Assembly (NCBI GenBank): GCA_003506735.1
Contig: DNYS01000096.1
Coordinates: 207 to 20,614 of the forward strand
Direction: 5' to 3'
DNA from: Nitrospinota bacterium
Lineage (GTDB): Bacteria > UBA8248
Length of the DNA: 20,408 bases
The notes beneath the pieces were generated by a model, which made no database searches, was not told the origin of the DNA, and saw only the letters and a list, made by a program, of their open reading frames with translations. The position numbers were made by a program, and so were the translations under genes. Numbering within the stretch: position 1 is the first letter of the stretch; each line of letters starts with the position of its first letter. Shown here piece by piece: positions 7,355 to 14,935 of the stretch.

Positions 7355-9258
7355 GCGCCTCTCCGCTCCTTGAGATACCAGCGCCCTAAATCGGTCAGGG
7401 CCAGGCCGTCTCCATCCAGTGAAATCAATCCGCCCCGCAGGGCTTCCTTGCGAATCCGCTCATCCTCCGCCCCGGGGACATCCGCCTTCTCCGCCCCGGG
7501 GGCACCCGCCCCCTCCGCCAAGCCGAGAAGAAGGGCCTCCTCGGCCCGGACGGCGGGATCATTTTCATCCTTGAGGGGAACCAGAATCGCGCGCAGCACC
7601 CTCTCGCCCGCCGCCAGAAGATCGCCGCCCCACCGGCGCGGCCCGCGCAGGACGACGCCCGTCTTGCGCTCGGTCCCCGAGTTTCGCACATACATGGCCG
7701 CCAGCGGATCCCCGTCCGGACTGTCCAGGGCCAGATACAACACCTCCGGATCGTCCTCGAGGGGCGACCAGCGGGGAACCGCCCCTCCGGGAAGGGATTC
7801 CGCGGCCTCGATCAGGGCGCTCCGGGCGGCTTCCCAAATCTCACTGCCCGGGGCGAAGCGTCGGCGGTCCACATGATAGGCATAGAGCGTTATTTTGGCG
7901 CCGCGTGAAAACGGCGCGGCCAGCATCTCGTATGCCGCCCGTGGCTCCACGCCCTCGGCCAGGAGGCGAATTGCGGCGCAGGTGTTCAGAAAGCTTTTGA
8001 GGCCGTCTCCCACCGCCAGAAGGCGTGAGTGCCCATAGGCGTCCGAAAACCGGCCGGGCACCACCGTATGGCCCGACTCCTCTCCGCCCAGGGCGAAGGA
8101 CCCCTCGTTCCGGGCGGCGGCGCGAAGCAGCCATTTATCTCCCACCGGCGTATGCACCAGGCGAAGCCCCAGTTCAGCCAGGGCGCCGGCGGCCCCCGCG
8201 TCGCTCTCGATCGTCAGCGCCGCTATGCCATCCCCGGGCAACTCTCCGGCCGATTTTAAAAAACGCGCCTGAAGAACCACCGCCTCATCCCCCCCCAGGA
8301 CCAGCGCCGCATCGCCAAAGGGATCGTACACCAGGGTATAGGCGCGGTCGCCATCGGCATCGAATACGCCGCAGACGGCGAAACTCTCTCCCGCGCGGAG
8401 GTTTTCGGCCCGCGCCCTTCCCGCCTCGAACAGGCGGCGCAGCCCGGCATGGGACTGGATGAGTCCTTCCTCATCGCCACTCACAGCCTCCCGCCCCTCC
8501 AGAGCGACGACTCCGCCCCCTTCGTTGACGGGACCATCCCCGAGACGGCTGGCCTCGATGAGGCGCCCCGGACCCAGTTCCTCCACGATTTCGCGCGCCA
8601 GCCCGCTCCACGCGCCGCGCGCCGTATCGAGAACGATGTCCCACCCGGCCAGCTCCCCCTCGTCCAGCCAACAGTTGGGAAGCTCGCGGATGTAGCCCGA
8701 ATAGACCGCTCGCGCCTCCGAGGCGGTGTCCGAGCATTCTCCCGAACCGAACGCCCCCTCCACCTCGGCCCAGGGGATGTCCCAGATACGGGCGCTCAGG
8801 GCGTCATCGTCTCCGGGCAGCGGTTTCATGGCCCCAGGCCCTAAAAAAATCTTGATGCCGTTCTGATCGGGCGGGTTGTGCGAGGCCGTCAAAACGATGG
8901 CTCCGGCAGCCCCCACCCCGGCCATATAGACCGCGGCGGCGGGAGTGGGCAGGATTCCCGTCACCAGCGCATGCCCGCCGGCCCGGACGACGGCGCGCGT
9001 TACCGCCCCGTAAAAGCGCCCCTCGGTGTCGCGCGGGTCCCAGGCGACGACGATGGCGCCCGGTGAGATGAGATCTTCGGGCGCGTTTTCCAGAAGCCAT
9101 CGCGAGGCGGCGAACGCATAGTGCGCGGCGAACACTTCGGTGAGGACGCCGCGCTCGATATAGGCCCGCCGGGAATCCAGCCCCTTGGCCAGGGGATGGT
9201 CCGGGGACACGGCCAAGCCGCGCACGCCGTCGGTGCCCTGAAGCCGAGGTTCTGACAT
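7351..9258 (-). CDS. glmM: Alpha-D-phosphohexomutase, probable phosphoglucosamine mutase, with C-terminal extension
   Basis: A 635-residue protein, much longer than the usual ~450. It carries the four family signatures: the GTDGVRG opening (8-14), catalytic phosphoserine loop TASHNP (124-129, Ser126), metal loop FDADGDR (299-305), sugar-recognition loop GGEESGH (391-397), and phosphate-binding RNSGTE (525-530). It interconverts hexose-6- and hexose-1-phosphates. Placement directly after glmS points to glucosamine-6-phosphate to glucosamine-1-phosphate. GlmM usually has GEQSGH, so specificity is not certain from the loop alone. Residues after about 565 are additional: a low-complexity Ala/Gly/Glu linker, then a segment ending GLALTDLGRWYLKERR that looks like the end of a winged helix. 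Start is ATG 9258, 21 bases after the glmS stop; its ribosome site is weak. Confidence 0.8.
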   Translation of the reverse strand: MSEPRLQGTDGVRGLAVSPDHPLAKGLDSRRAYIERGVLTEVFAAHYAFAASRWLLENAPEDLISPGAIVVAWDPRDTEGRFYGAVTRAVVRAGGHALVTGILPTPAAAVYMAGVGAAGAIVLTASHNPPDQNGIKIFLGPGAMKPLPGDDDALSARIWDIPWAEVEGAFGSGECSDTASEARAVYSGYIRELPNCWLDEGELAGWDIVLDTARGAWSGLAREIVEELGPGRLIEASRLGDGPVNEGGGVVALEGREAVSGDEEGLIQSHAGLRRLFEAGRARAENLRAGESFAVCGVFDADGDRAYTLVYDPFGDAALVLGGDEAVVLQARFLKSAGELPGDGIAALTIESDAGAAGALAELGLRLVHTPVGDKWLLRAAARNEGSFALGGEESGHTVVPGRFSDAYGHSRLLAVGDGLKSFLNTCAAIRLLAEGVEPRAAYEMLAAPFSRGAKITLYAYHVDRRRFAPGSEIWEAARSALIEAAESLPGGAVPRWSPLEDDPEVLYLALDSPDGDPLAAMYVRNSGTERKTGVVLRGPRRWGGDLLAAGERVLRAILVPLKDENDPAVRAEEALLLGLAEGAGAPGAEKADVPGAEDERIRKEALRGGLISLDGDGLALTDLGRWYLKERRGA

Positions 9259-9279
9259 GACGAGAAAATGATCCGCCTT

Positions 9280-11103
9280 CTAGGCGACGGTGACCGATTT
9301 GGCCAGGGCGCGGGGGCGATCGACATCCCGCTTGAGTAGCACAGCGAGGAAATAGGCGAAAAGCTGGCCGGCGAGCAGGTGAAGAAACGGCGCCAGGAGC
9401 GGCGACACGCGGGGCAGTACGACCTCCTCGTTGAACAGGCCTTCCACCTTGTCGTCGTCCTCGAACCAGAAGCCCAGGACGAAACCGCCACGGGCGCGAA
9501 CCTCTTCGGCGCTCGTTCGCGTCAGGGCGTGAAGCTCTTCCTCCTCGGGAGAGGGCATGAGAACGATGGTGTACATGTTCTCGTCGATGAGCGAGATGGT
9601 CCCGTGCTTGAGGAACCCGGCGCTCATCCCCTCGGCGTGGAGGTAGGTCACCTCTTTCATCTTGAGGGCGCACTCGAGGGCGGCCGGGTAGTAGATTCCC
9701 CGGCCCAGGTAGAGCCAGTTCTTCATGTTCTGGTGCCGATCCGCGGCGGTGTGAAAAAATCCGGAGCGCTCGTTCAGCGCTTCGGAAAGCGCGCCCGACA
9801 GGGAGGAGACCTCCTCCCGGCAGCGAAGGACCTGCTCCTCGCTGAGGTGGCCATTGATTTTCCCCAACTCGAGAGCGGTCAAGAGAAGGACGGCGGCCTG
9901 ACTCATGGCGGCCTTGGTGCTGATGACGCATATCTCGGGACCCGAGCCTTGCAGGATCGGCACATCCACCGCTCGAATCAGGCTCGAACCCATCACGTTG
10001 ACGATGGCGCCGGTCTTCGCGCCGCTCTTTTTGGCATGGCGAATCGACTTCAGGGTGTCGTAGGTCTCCCCCGACTGGCTGATGGCGAGGAAGGAATCCT
10101 CGGGGCCGATCTGCGCCAGATGGGGAAACTCGTCCGTGCTGATGGCGGAGAGGTAGCGCCCCGCCAGACGGGAGAAGAGATACTGTCCCATGCAGGCGAT
10201 GTAGTAGGTCGTTCCCACCCCGCCGAGAAAGCAATGGCGGGAATCATGAATCATGGCGGCCAGCGCGGCCAGGTCCGTCCGGGGGATGGTCAGGACCGCC
10301 TTGACCGTCGCCGGCTGGTCGTAAATCTCCTTGAGCATGTAATGGGGATAGCCGCCCCGGCGGGACATCTCGATGTCCCACTCGATCTCGGTAACCTCCT
10401 TGTTGACGGACTCCCGGCTCAAAAGCTCCTTGACGGCGTATCCCTGGCGGGTGACCACGGCGTACTCGCCGTCGTCCATGATCACCGCCTGCCGGGTGAA
10501 CTCGACGAAGGCGTTGAAATCCGACCCGATATAGTTGGCATCGTCGCCCAGGCCGATGATGAGCGGGCTCTCGCGCTTGGCACAGTAGATATAGCCCGAG
10601 GATTTGGTCGAAATGACGGCCAGGGAAAACGTACCCTCCAAATCCCGAAGGGCCGATACGAAGGCCGTTTCCACATCGTCGCCGTATTTGTCCAAATACT
10701 CGCCGACCAGATGGGCGATGACCTCGGTGTCGGTGTCCGAGGCGAAAGCGATGCCCGATTTGCGCATCCGGTCCCTGAGCTCGCGGTAGTTGGAAATAAT
10801 TCCGTTGTGAACGACGGCGACGCGGCCCTGGGCGTCCATGTGCGGGTGCGCGTTCTCGCGCGTGACCAGGCCGTGCGTCGCCCACCGCGTATGGGCGATC
10901 CCGGCCAATCCCTGCATGTCCGTGAAGCGCTCGTTTTGATTGACCTTCTCGACCGTGCCCACGTTCTTTCGCACGTCGATGGTCCCGTTGGCCTGAACCG
11001 CCATCCCGCACGAATCGTATCCGCGGTACTCGAGGGCAGCGATGGAACGGTACAGTCTTTGCGCCACGTTCGAGGAGGCCACCATGCCGGCGATGCCGCA
11101 CAT
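9280..11103 (-). CDS. glmS: Glutamine-fructose-6-phosphate aminotransferase (isomerizing)
   Basis: A 607-residue protein of standard GlmS length. It makes glucosamine-6-phosphate from fructose-6-phosphate and glutamine, the first committed step to UDP-GlcNAc. The start is fixed by MCGIAG, because Cys2 must become the N-terminal nucleophile of the glutaminase; upstream in-frame sequence is not coding. Glutaminase motifs: RGYDS, HTRWATHG, HNGIISNY. The two SIS domains show SQSGETYDTL, GPEICVISTKAAMSQ and LKMKEVTYLHAEG. The catalytic His lies in FLKHGT, where most GlmS have GELKHGP, so it is a somewhat divergent member. The C-terminal tail ALAKSVTVA keeps the catalytic lysine (K602). It starts one base after the stop of the upstream GlmU-like gene, behind GGGAGGG. 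I see no glmS ribozyme in front of it. Confidence 0.95.
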   Translation of the reverse strand: MCGIAGMVASSNVAQRLYRSIAALEYRGYDSCGMAVQANGTIDVRKNVGTVEKVNQNERFTDMQGLAGIAHTRWATHGLVTRENAHPHMDAQGRVAVVHNGIISNYRELRDRMRKSGIAFASDTDTEVIAHLVGEYLDKYGDDVETAFVSALRDLEGTFSLAVISTKSSGYIYCAKRESPLIIGLGDDANYIGSDFNAFVEFTRQAVIMDDGEYAVVTRQGYAVKELLSRESVNKEVTEIEWDIEMSRRGGYPHYMLKEIYDQPATVKAVLTIPRTDLAALAAMIHDSRHCFLGGVGTTYYIACMGQYLFSRLAGRYLSAISTDEFPHLAQIGPEDSFLAISQSGETYDTLKSIRHAKKSGAKTGAIVNVMGSSLIRAVDVPILQGSGPEICVISTKAAMSQAAVLLLTALELGKINGHLSEEQVLRCREEVSSLSGALSEALNERSGFFHTAADRHQNMKNWLYLGRGIYYPAALECALKMKEVTYLHAEGMSAGFLKHGTISLIDENMYTIVLMPSPEEEELHALTRTSAEEVRARGGFVLGFWFEDDDKVEGLFNEEVVLPRVSPLLAPFLHLLAGQLFAYFLAVLLKRDVDRPRALAKSVTVA

Positions 11104-11104
11104 A

Positions 11105-12310
11105 TCAGCCGCCCTCCCTGGGATAGGTATGGTGATGCGGGACAACCGCTCCCGCCGCGACGACCGCTCCCGCCGCCAGCGTGTTCGAGGCGCCGATGTT
11201 GGCGCCATCGCCGATGAACGAGCCCAGCTTGTCCATGTCCGAGTTCACCGCGCCGTCCTTGAGCATCAAAACGATATCGGACCGATTCAGGTTGTGGTTC
11301 ACGGTCACGGTTCCCGAGCCGATATAGGCGCCTTCTCCGATTACGCTGTCGCCCACATAAGAAAGGCGGCCCACCCGCACCTGATCGAGCAGGATGCAGT
11401 TTTTCAACTCGACCCCGAAACCGATCGTGCAGCCCGCTCCGATCGAGGTATTGGGCCGGATCAGGACGCCGTTGCCGATAAAAGTGCCGCTTCCGATAAA
11501 GCAGGGCCCGAAAATCGAGGCGCCCGATTCGATGACGACATCCGCTTCGATCCAGACCGGCCCCCGGAACTGGACCGCGCCCCGAAGCTGGACGGTCCCG
11601 CTCACGCGCGCCTCGGTCCAGGTGCTCATGACCATCCGGTTGCCCCGGAGCAAATCCCACGGGCGCTGCGCGTCGAGCCATGACTCCTCCCAGATGGCCG
11701 AGCGGAGGCCGGGCGAGGAGATGACCTCGTTGAGAGAATCCACCATGCTCCGATCCTCGAGAAGATCGAACAACTCGTAGGGCATCACAAAGACTCCGGC
11801 GAGAACATAGTTTCCCATCTCCCGGGTGCTGGGTTTTTCGACAAGCCTGCTGATGCACATGTCGGCATCGAGGTAGACGGTCCCGAAGTTTTGCGCCTGG
11901 GGGGTGTGGCAGATGGCCGCCACCGGCTGGTTGAAGGAGCCGAACGTCTGAATGACGTGGCGGTAGATATTTCCCGAGGTCAGCACATCGGCATACACGA
12001 GGAGAAACCCCTCGCCCGGCTGAAAGTGGTCCCGCGCGCGCCGGACGGCGTCCCCGATATCGGTGGGTTCGTTCTGGCGGACATACTGAATGGTCATCCC
12101 CTGGACCGCGCCGCTGGAGAAATGGTCGATGATATTCTCGCAGCAATGGCCCACCACCATGACGACATCCGTCACGCCGGCCGCGCGGAGCTTTCTGAGC
12201 GCGCTTTCCAGGAGTTTTTCACCGGCCACCGGCAGCATGGCCTTCGGGCGGGTGTCTGTGAACGGGTAGAGGCCGGTGCCGCGGCCGGCCGCCAGAACGA
12301 GTGCTATCAC
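11105..12310 (-). CDS. GlmU-shaped nucleotidyltransferase/beta-helix protein with substituted catalytic residues
   Basis: A 401-residue protein with an N-terminal nucleotidyltransferase domain (about 1-230) and a C-terminal left-handed beta-helix (about 238-390), the layout of archaeal-type bifunctional GlcNAc-1-phosphate uridylyl/acetyltransferases. The opening AAGRGTGLYP has Gly13 where the family has the catalytic Arg (GxGTR; E. coli GlmU R18). TRPKAMLPVAG and Asp108 (VYADV) are kept. The usual QxxLGTxxA stretch is replaced by EPTDIGDA. In the beta-helix, K303 and Y318 are retained, but the catalytic His is Arg315 (VGRLSYVGD) and the Asn of NxGAG is Tyr329. Both activities therefore look weakened or lost. 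I infer a regulatory or scaffolding role, or a changed substrate. Start is GTG 12310 with AAGGA seven bases upstream. Not disrupted by frameshifts. Confidence 0.75.
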   Translation of the reverse strand: MIALVLAAGRGTGLYPFTDTRPKAMLPVAGEKLLESALRKLRAAGVTDVVMVVGHCCENIIDHFSSGAVQGMTIQYVRQNEPTDIGDAVRRARDHFQPGEGFLLVYADVLTSGNIYRHVIQTFGSFNQPVAAICHTPQAQNFGTVYLDADMCISRLVEKPSTREMGNYVLAGVFVMPYELFDLLEDRSMVDSLNEVISSPGLRSAIWEESWLDAQRPWDLLRGNRMVMSTWTEARVSGTVQLRGAVQFRGPVWIEADVVIESGASIFGPCFIGSGTFIGNGVLIRPNTSIGAGCTIGFGVELKNCILLDQVRVGRLSYVGDSVIGEGAYIGSGTVTVNHNLNRSDIVLMLKDGAVNSDMDKLGSFIGDGANIGASNTLAAGAVVAAGAVVPHHHTYPREGG

Positions 12311-12312
12311 GG

Positions 12313-12322
12313 AAGGATCCTT
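12313..12322 (-). promoter_or_regulatory. Ribosome site embedded in a palindrome
   Basis: AAGGATCCTT is a perfect 10-base palindrome that contains the AAGGA ribosome-binding sequence used by the GTG start at 12310. A GGAGG...CCTCC pair, with a ten-base loop, lies just upstream in the leader. These features could modulate translation of the cluster's first gene. Confidence 0.4.
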
Positions 12323-12379
12323 GGGAGGCCCAGGTTCACCTCCGTCAACAAATGCAACTAAGGGCGGTCATCAACCGGA

Positions 12380-12388
12380 ATTATAGCA
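12380..12388 (-). promoter_or_regulatory. Extended -10 promoter in front of the glmS cluster
   Basis: On the minus strand the sequence reads TGCTATAAT, a perfect extended -10 element. No good -35 hexamer lies at 16-18 bases, which extended -10 promoters can do without. It sits 12 bases past the stop of the glmU-domain gene. The predicted start near 12373 gives a leader of about 63 bases before GTG 12310. It would drive the GlmU-like gene, glmS, the mutase and the acetyltransferase. Confidence 0.6.
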
Positions 12389-12400
12389 AATCGGCCTTGA

Positions 12401-13183
12401 TTAGCGAGCCTGGCTGGAAGCGCCGTCCCGGGCGGCCAAAATCGCCTCCGCACGGGCCAAATCACCGGGGTCGTTGACCCCCAACGCCTCCTCGGGATGG
12501 CCGGCGGGAAGGGCCTCGGCCCCTTTTTTCTCGGCCACCGCCATGGAAACCGCATCGGGCAGATAATATTCGCCCTGGCGGTTTTCGGCCCGGATGCGGG
12601 GAAGGGCCCCGGCGAGGAAGGCGAGATCGAAGATATAGGTGCCCGAGTTGATTTCGCGCACGGCGCGCTGCGCCCCGGTCGCGTCCGTCTCCTCGACGAT
12701 GGCTGCCACCCGGCCCCCAGGCCCTCCCTCCCGGAGCACCCGGCCGTATCCCGAGGGGGCCTCCACGAGAGCGGTTAAAACCGTCACCGCCGCTTCGCTT
12801 TCGCGGTGGCGCCGTATGAGCGCCTCCAGCGTCTCATCGCGCAGCAAGGGCACGTCCCCGCAAAGGACGAGAACATCTCCCGACAGGCCCTCGAGCGCCC
12901 CCAGGCCGACCGAGGCCGCATGGCCGGTGCCCAGCTGTTCGGCCTGAACGGGAAACGACAGATCCGCCTCATCGCCCGCGAACGCCTCGCGCACCGCACC
13001 GGCCTGGTGGCCGACGACGACGGCAATCGGAGCCGCCCCGGCCCGGCGCGCCGCCTCGACGGCATGGTGGATAAGGGGCCTTCCAGCCAGGGTGTGAAGC
13101 ACCTTGGCCAAGGGGGATTTCATCCGCCGCCCCTTACCCGCCGCGAGGACAATCGCGGCAAGGGCGTTTGCGTCTTGGGTCAC
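12401..13183 (-). CDS. glmU: Stand-alone GlmU uridylyltransferase domain
   Basis: A 260-residue protein equal to the N-terminal pyrophosphorylase domain of GlmU, which joins UTP and GlcNAc-1-phosphate to give UDP-GlcNAc. Matches: AAGKGRRM (14-21, catalytic Arg20; usual Thr replaced by Arg19), AKVLHTLAGRPLI (26-38), QAEQLGTGHA (80-89), metal-binding GDVPLL (109-114, Asp110), SGYGRV, EINSGTYIF, GEYYLPDAV (204-212) and GVND (235-238). Bacterial GlmU is normally about 450 residues with a fused beta-helix acetyltransferase; here the protein stops cleanly after the first domain with no frameshift visible. Start is GTG 13183, five bases after the upstream regulator's stop. A longer in-frame extension overlaps that regulator and is not supported by homology. 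A CTP- or GTP-using relative cannot be fully excluded. Confidence 0.87.
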   Translation of the reverse strand: MTQDANALAAIVLAAGKGRRMKSPLAKVLHTLAGRPLIHHAVEAARRAGAAPIAVVVGHQAGAVREAFAGDEADLSFPVQAEQLGTGHAASVGLGALEGLSGDVLVLCGDVPLLRDETLEALIRRHRESEAAVTVLTALVEAPSGYGRVLREGGPGGRVAAIVEETDATGAQRAVREINSGTYIFDLAFLAGALPRIRAENRQGEYYLPDAVSMAVAEKKGAEALPAGHPEEALGVNDPGDLARAEAILAARDGASSQAR

Positions 13184-13188
13184 GCGTC

Positions 13189-14586
13189 CTACCTTTCCCG
13201 CGAACGCGAGCGGGCCGGCACCCGCCGGACGAGACCCAGTTCGCTCAGGCGGCGCCGGAGCGTGTTGCGGTTCATCCCGAGGAGACGGGCGGCCTTGAGT
13301 TGATTGCCGCCGCTCTCGTGGAGCACGAGTTCGAGAAGGGGCTTTTCCACGCTTCGAATGGTGTGGGCGTAAAAATCGCTCTCTTGACCGTCCTGCAAGC
13401 AAGCCACGACCGAGGCCAGCCGATCGCGGAAGAAATCCTCGATGTCGCTCACTTTCCGGCTCTTTGACGAGGGCTTCATATCGTCCACCGAAATGGTTCT
13501 TCCGTCGGTCAGGAGATAGGCACGCCAAAGAGCGATCTCGAGCTGCGCCTCGTTTCCCCACCACTTATCCGAGGCAAGAAACTCCACCGCCGCGGGGGTG
13601 AGGGTCCGCCGCTCTCCGCCCACGCGGTCGGCCAGCTCTTCCAGAATGGCCTCGGCCAGGCGGGGAATGTCCTTGCGCCTCTCGCGAAGCGGAGGAACGC
13701 GCACCACATGCGCTTTTTTGTCTTTTTCGAGGAGGGGAAGAAATTCATCCTCGAACAGGCGCTCCGGGTCCTGCGTGTGGCCCAGGATGAGCCGGAAATC
13801 GGGGCTGATGCCTTTGAGAGCGGCCACCTCGGCGAGCTTTTTCTGCGATCCGGGGGAAAGAAGCTGGGCATCCTCGATAAACAGGCTCCCGCCCAGGCGA
13901 AGAAGCTCCCCTTCGTCCCCGCGACCCTGCTCCAGCCGGGCCAGGGCTTTGTTCATGGACGAGGCGGGTCTTTGGGTGGCCTCCAGGTGGAGGAGCGGAT
14001 GGCGCAGGCCCGGAAAGTGATGGTGAATCACCCGGGCCACGTGAAGAAAGTTGGACCCTTTTTCCCCGCGGACGAGGATCACCCGGTATTTTTTTCCCGA
14101 CCGCTTGATGGCCAGGTTCAGGCGCTCGGCCGGGGCGCTCGTTCCGGGAATGGTGCCCCTCCGCCCGTTCTGGCGCATCTCGCTGCGGAGCCACCGGACC
14201 TCGCGCCGGAGTATTCCCTCTTCGTGGAGGGAATGAACGAACTTTACCACTTCGTCCGGATGAACTTCGTCCACCAGCACCGCGCGGGCGCCCGCCTTCA
14301 ACCCCAGGGGGGCCAGCACCTTGTCCTCGGGCCGAAGGACCAGGGCCAGGGTCTTTCCGGCCTCCCTGACCGTCCGCAACTGGGCGATTTGGCTTCGATC
14401 GGTGGCCGCGAAGAGGACGAAATCGCAGTGCTTGAGCCGTCCCGCGCCGGTCTCCAGGCTCGCGGCGCGATCCGTTTCCATCCCCGATTCCTGAAGATCG
14501 TCGAGCAGTTTTTTTCGCCCCACCGATAACGGGCCGATGAACAAAAGCCGCCCGAGCGCGCCAGAGCTTTTTTTCCGATCAGCCAC
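13189..14586 (-). CDS. Degenerate NtrC-family regulator (REC-like, AAA+-like, Fis HTH)
   Basis: A 465-residue protein from GTG 14586, behind GGGGAAGAG. Residues 12-118 resemble a receiver domain but lack a clear phospho-acceptor aspartate. Residues about 150-350 are a reduced sigma-54-activator AAA+ domain. The Walker A position reads GEKGSNF (174-180) in place of GESGTGKE. The ELFG...GAFTGA loop that touches sigma-54 is absent. The Walker B region reads GGSLFIEDA (232-240). The arginine segment VPPLRERRKDIPRLAEAIL (297-315) is well conserved. Residues 413-452 form a Fis-type helix-turn-helix (ESGGNQLKAARLLGMNRNTLRRRL). It probably binds DNA but neither hydrolyses ATP normally nor activates sigma-54. 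It overlaps the DUF35 gene by eight bases and precedes glmU by five, so it is transcribed with both. Target genes are unknown. Confidence 0.75.
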   Translation of the reverse strand: MADRKKSSGALGRLLFIGPLSVGRKKLLDDLQESGMETDRAASLETGAGRLKHCDFVLFAATDRSQIAQLRTVREAGKTLALVLRPEDKVLAPLGLKAGARAVLVDEVHPDEVVKFVHSLHEEGILRREVRWLRSEMRQNGRRGTIPGTSAPAERLNLAIKRSGKKYRVILVRGEKGSNFLHVARVIHHHFPGLRHPLLHLEATQRPASSMNKALARLEQGRGDEGELLRLGGSLFIEDAQLLSPGSQKKLAEVAALKGISPDFRLILGHTQDPERLFEDEFLPLLEKDKKAHVVRVPPLRERRKDIPRLAEAILEELADRVGGERRTLTPAAVEFLASDKWWGNEAQLEIALWRAYLLTDGRTISVDDMKPSSKSRKVSDIEDFFRDRLASVVACLQDGQESDFYAHTIRSVEKPLLELVLHESGGNQLKAARLLGMNRNTLRRRLSELGLVRRVPARSRSRER

Positions 14587-14935
14587 GGCTCTTCCCCGAA
14601 AATTCGGCGGGCCTGAACACGGGACCGCCGTTCGATATCCCGGCAAAACAAACCGGCTGGTTCACCCTCAGTTGAGTTCTATCCTGCCCTTCCACAATCC
14701 CAAGGACGCGGCCGGAACCATCCAGGTCCACGAGCGCGAGGAGATAGGGCGCCTCCATGCCTTCCGGCCCAACGTGAACGGCGGAATAGCTGTACACCTT
14801 TCCGCGCCCGGTGACGAATTTTTCCTCTAGCGCGGCGCCGCAGTGGCCGCATTCCGCGCCATCGCCGAAATAGGTGCGCCCGCATGCGGGACAGCCATGG
14901 ACGGAAAGGGACCGCTCCGCCCCCTCTTCCATCAT
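14579..14935 (-). CDS. DUF35 zinc-ribbon/OB-fold acyl-CoA-associated protein
   Basis: A 118-residue protein with a rubredoxin-like zinc ribbon, CPAC (15-18) and CGHC (29-32), followed by an OB-fold: KVYSYSAVHVGPEG, PYLLALVDLDGSGRVLGIVEG and the VNQPVCF segment. DUF35 proteins pair with thiolase-like enzymes of the SCP-x group, as in archaeal thiolase/HMG-CoA synthase complexes and steroid side-chain ChsH2/Ltp2, where they bind the acyl-CoA substrate. The gene starts inside the thiolase stop as ATGA (ATG 14935; a second ATG follows at 14932), which supports complex formation. The longer upstream frame covers thiolase sequence and is not coding. The actual acyl-CoA substrate cannot be read from sequence. 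Confidence 0.88.
   Translation of the reverse strand: MMEEGAERSLSVHGCPACGRTYFGDGAECGHCGAALEEKFVTGRGKVYSYSAVHVGPEGMEAPYLLALVDLDGSGRVLGIVEGQDRTQLRVNQPVCFAGISNGGPVFRPAEFSGKSRG

Noticed and set aside
8804..10234. Minus-strand frame of 476 codons overlapping glmS and the mutase
   Set aside because: Out-of-frame reading of two well-supported genes.
11101..11180. glmS ribozyme or riboswitch upstream of glmS
   Set aside because: The glmS start lies one base after another gene's stop, leaving no room for the ribozyme, and no such core is seen further upstream.
9379..11217. Plus-strand open frame of 612 codons antisense to glmS
   Set aside because: Composition mirrors glmS codon structure; no start context and no recognisable protein.
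10482..12146. Minus-strand frame of 554 codons overlapping glmS and the GlmU-like gene
   Set aside because: Out-of-frame shadow with no homology.
13184..13564. N-terminal extension of the glmU-domain gene
   Set aside because: It covers the Fis domain coding sequence of the upstream regulator in another frame; GlmU homology begins right after GTG 13183.
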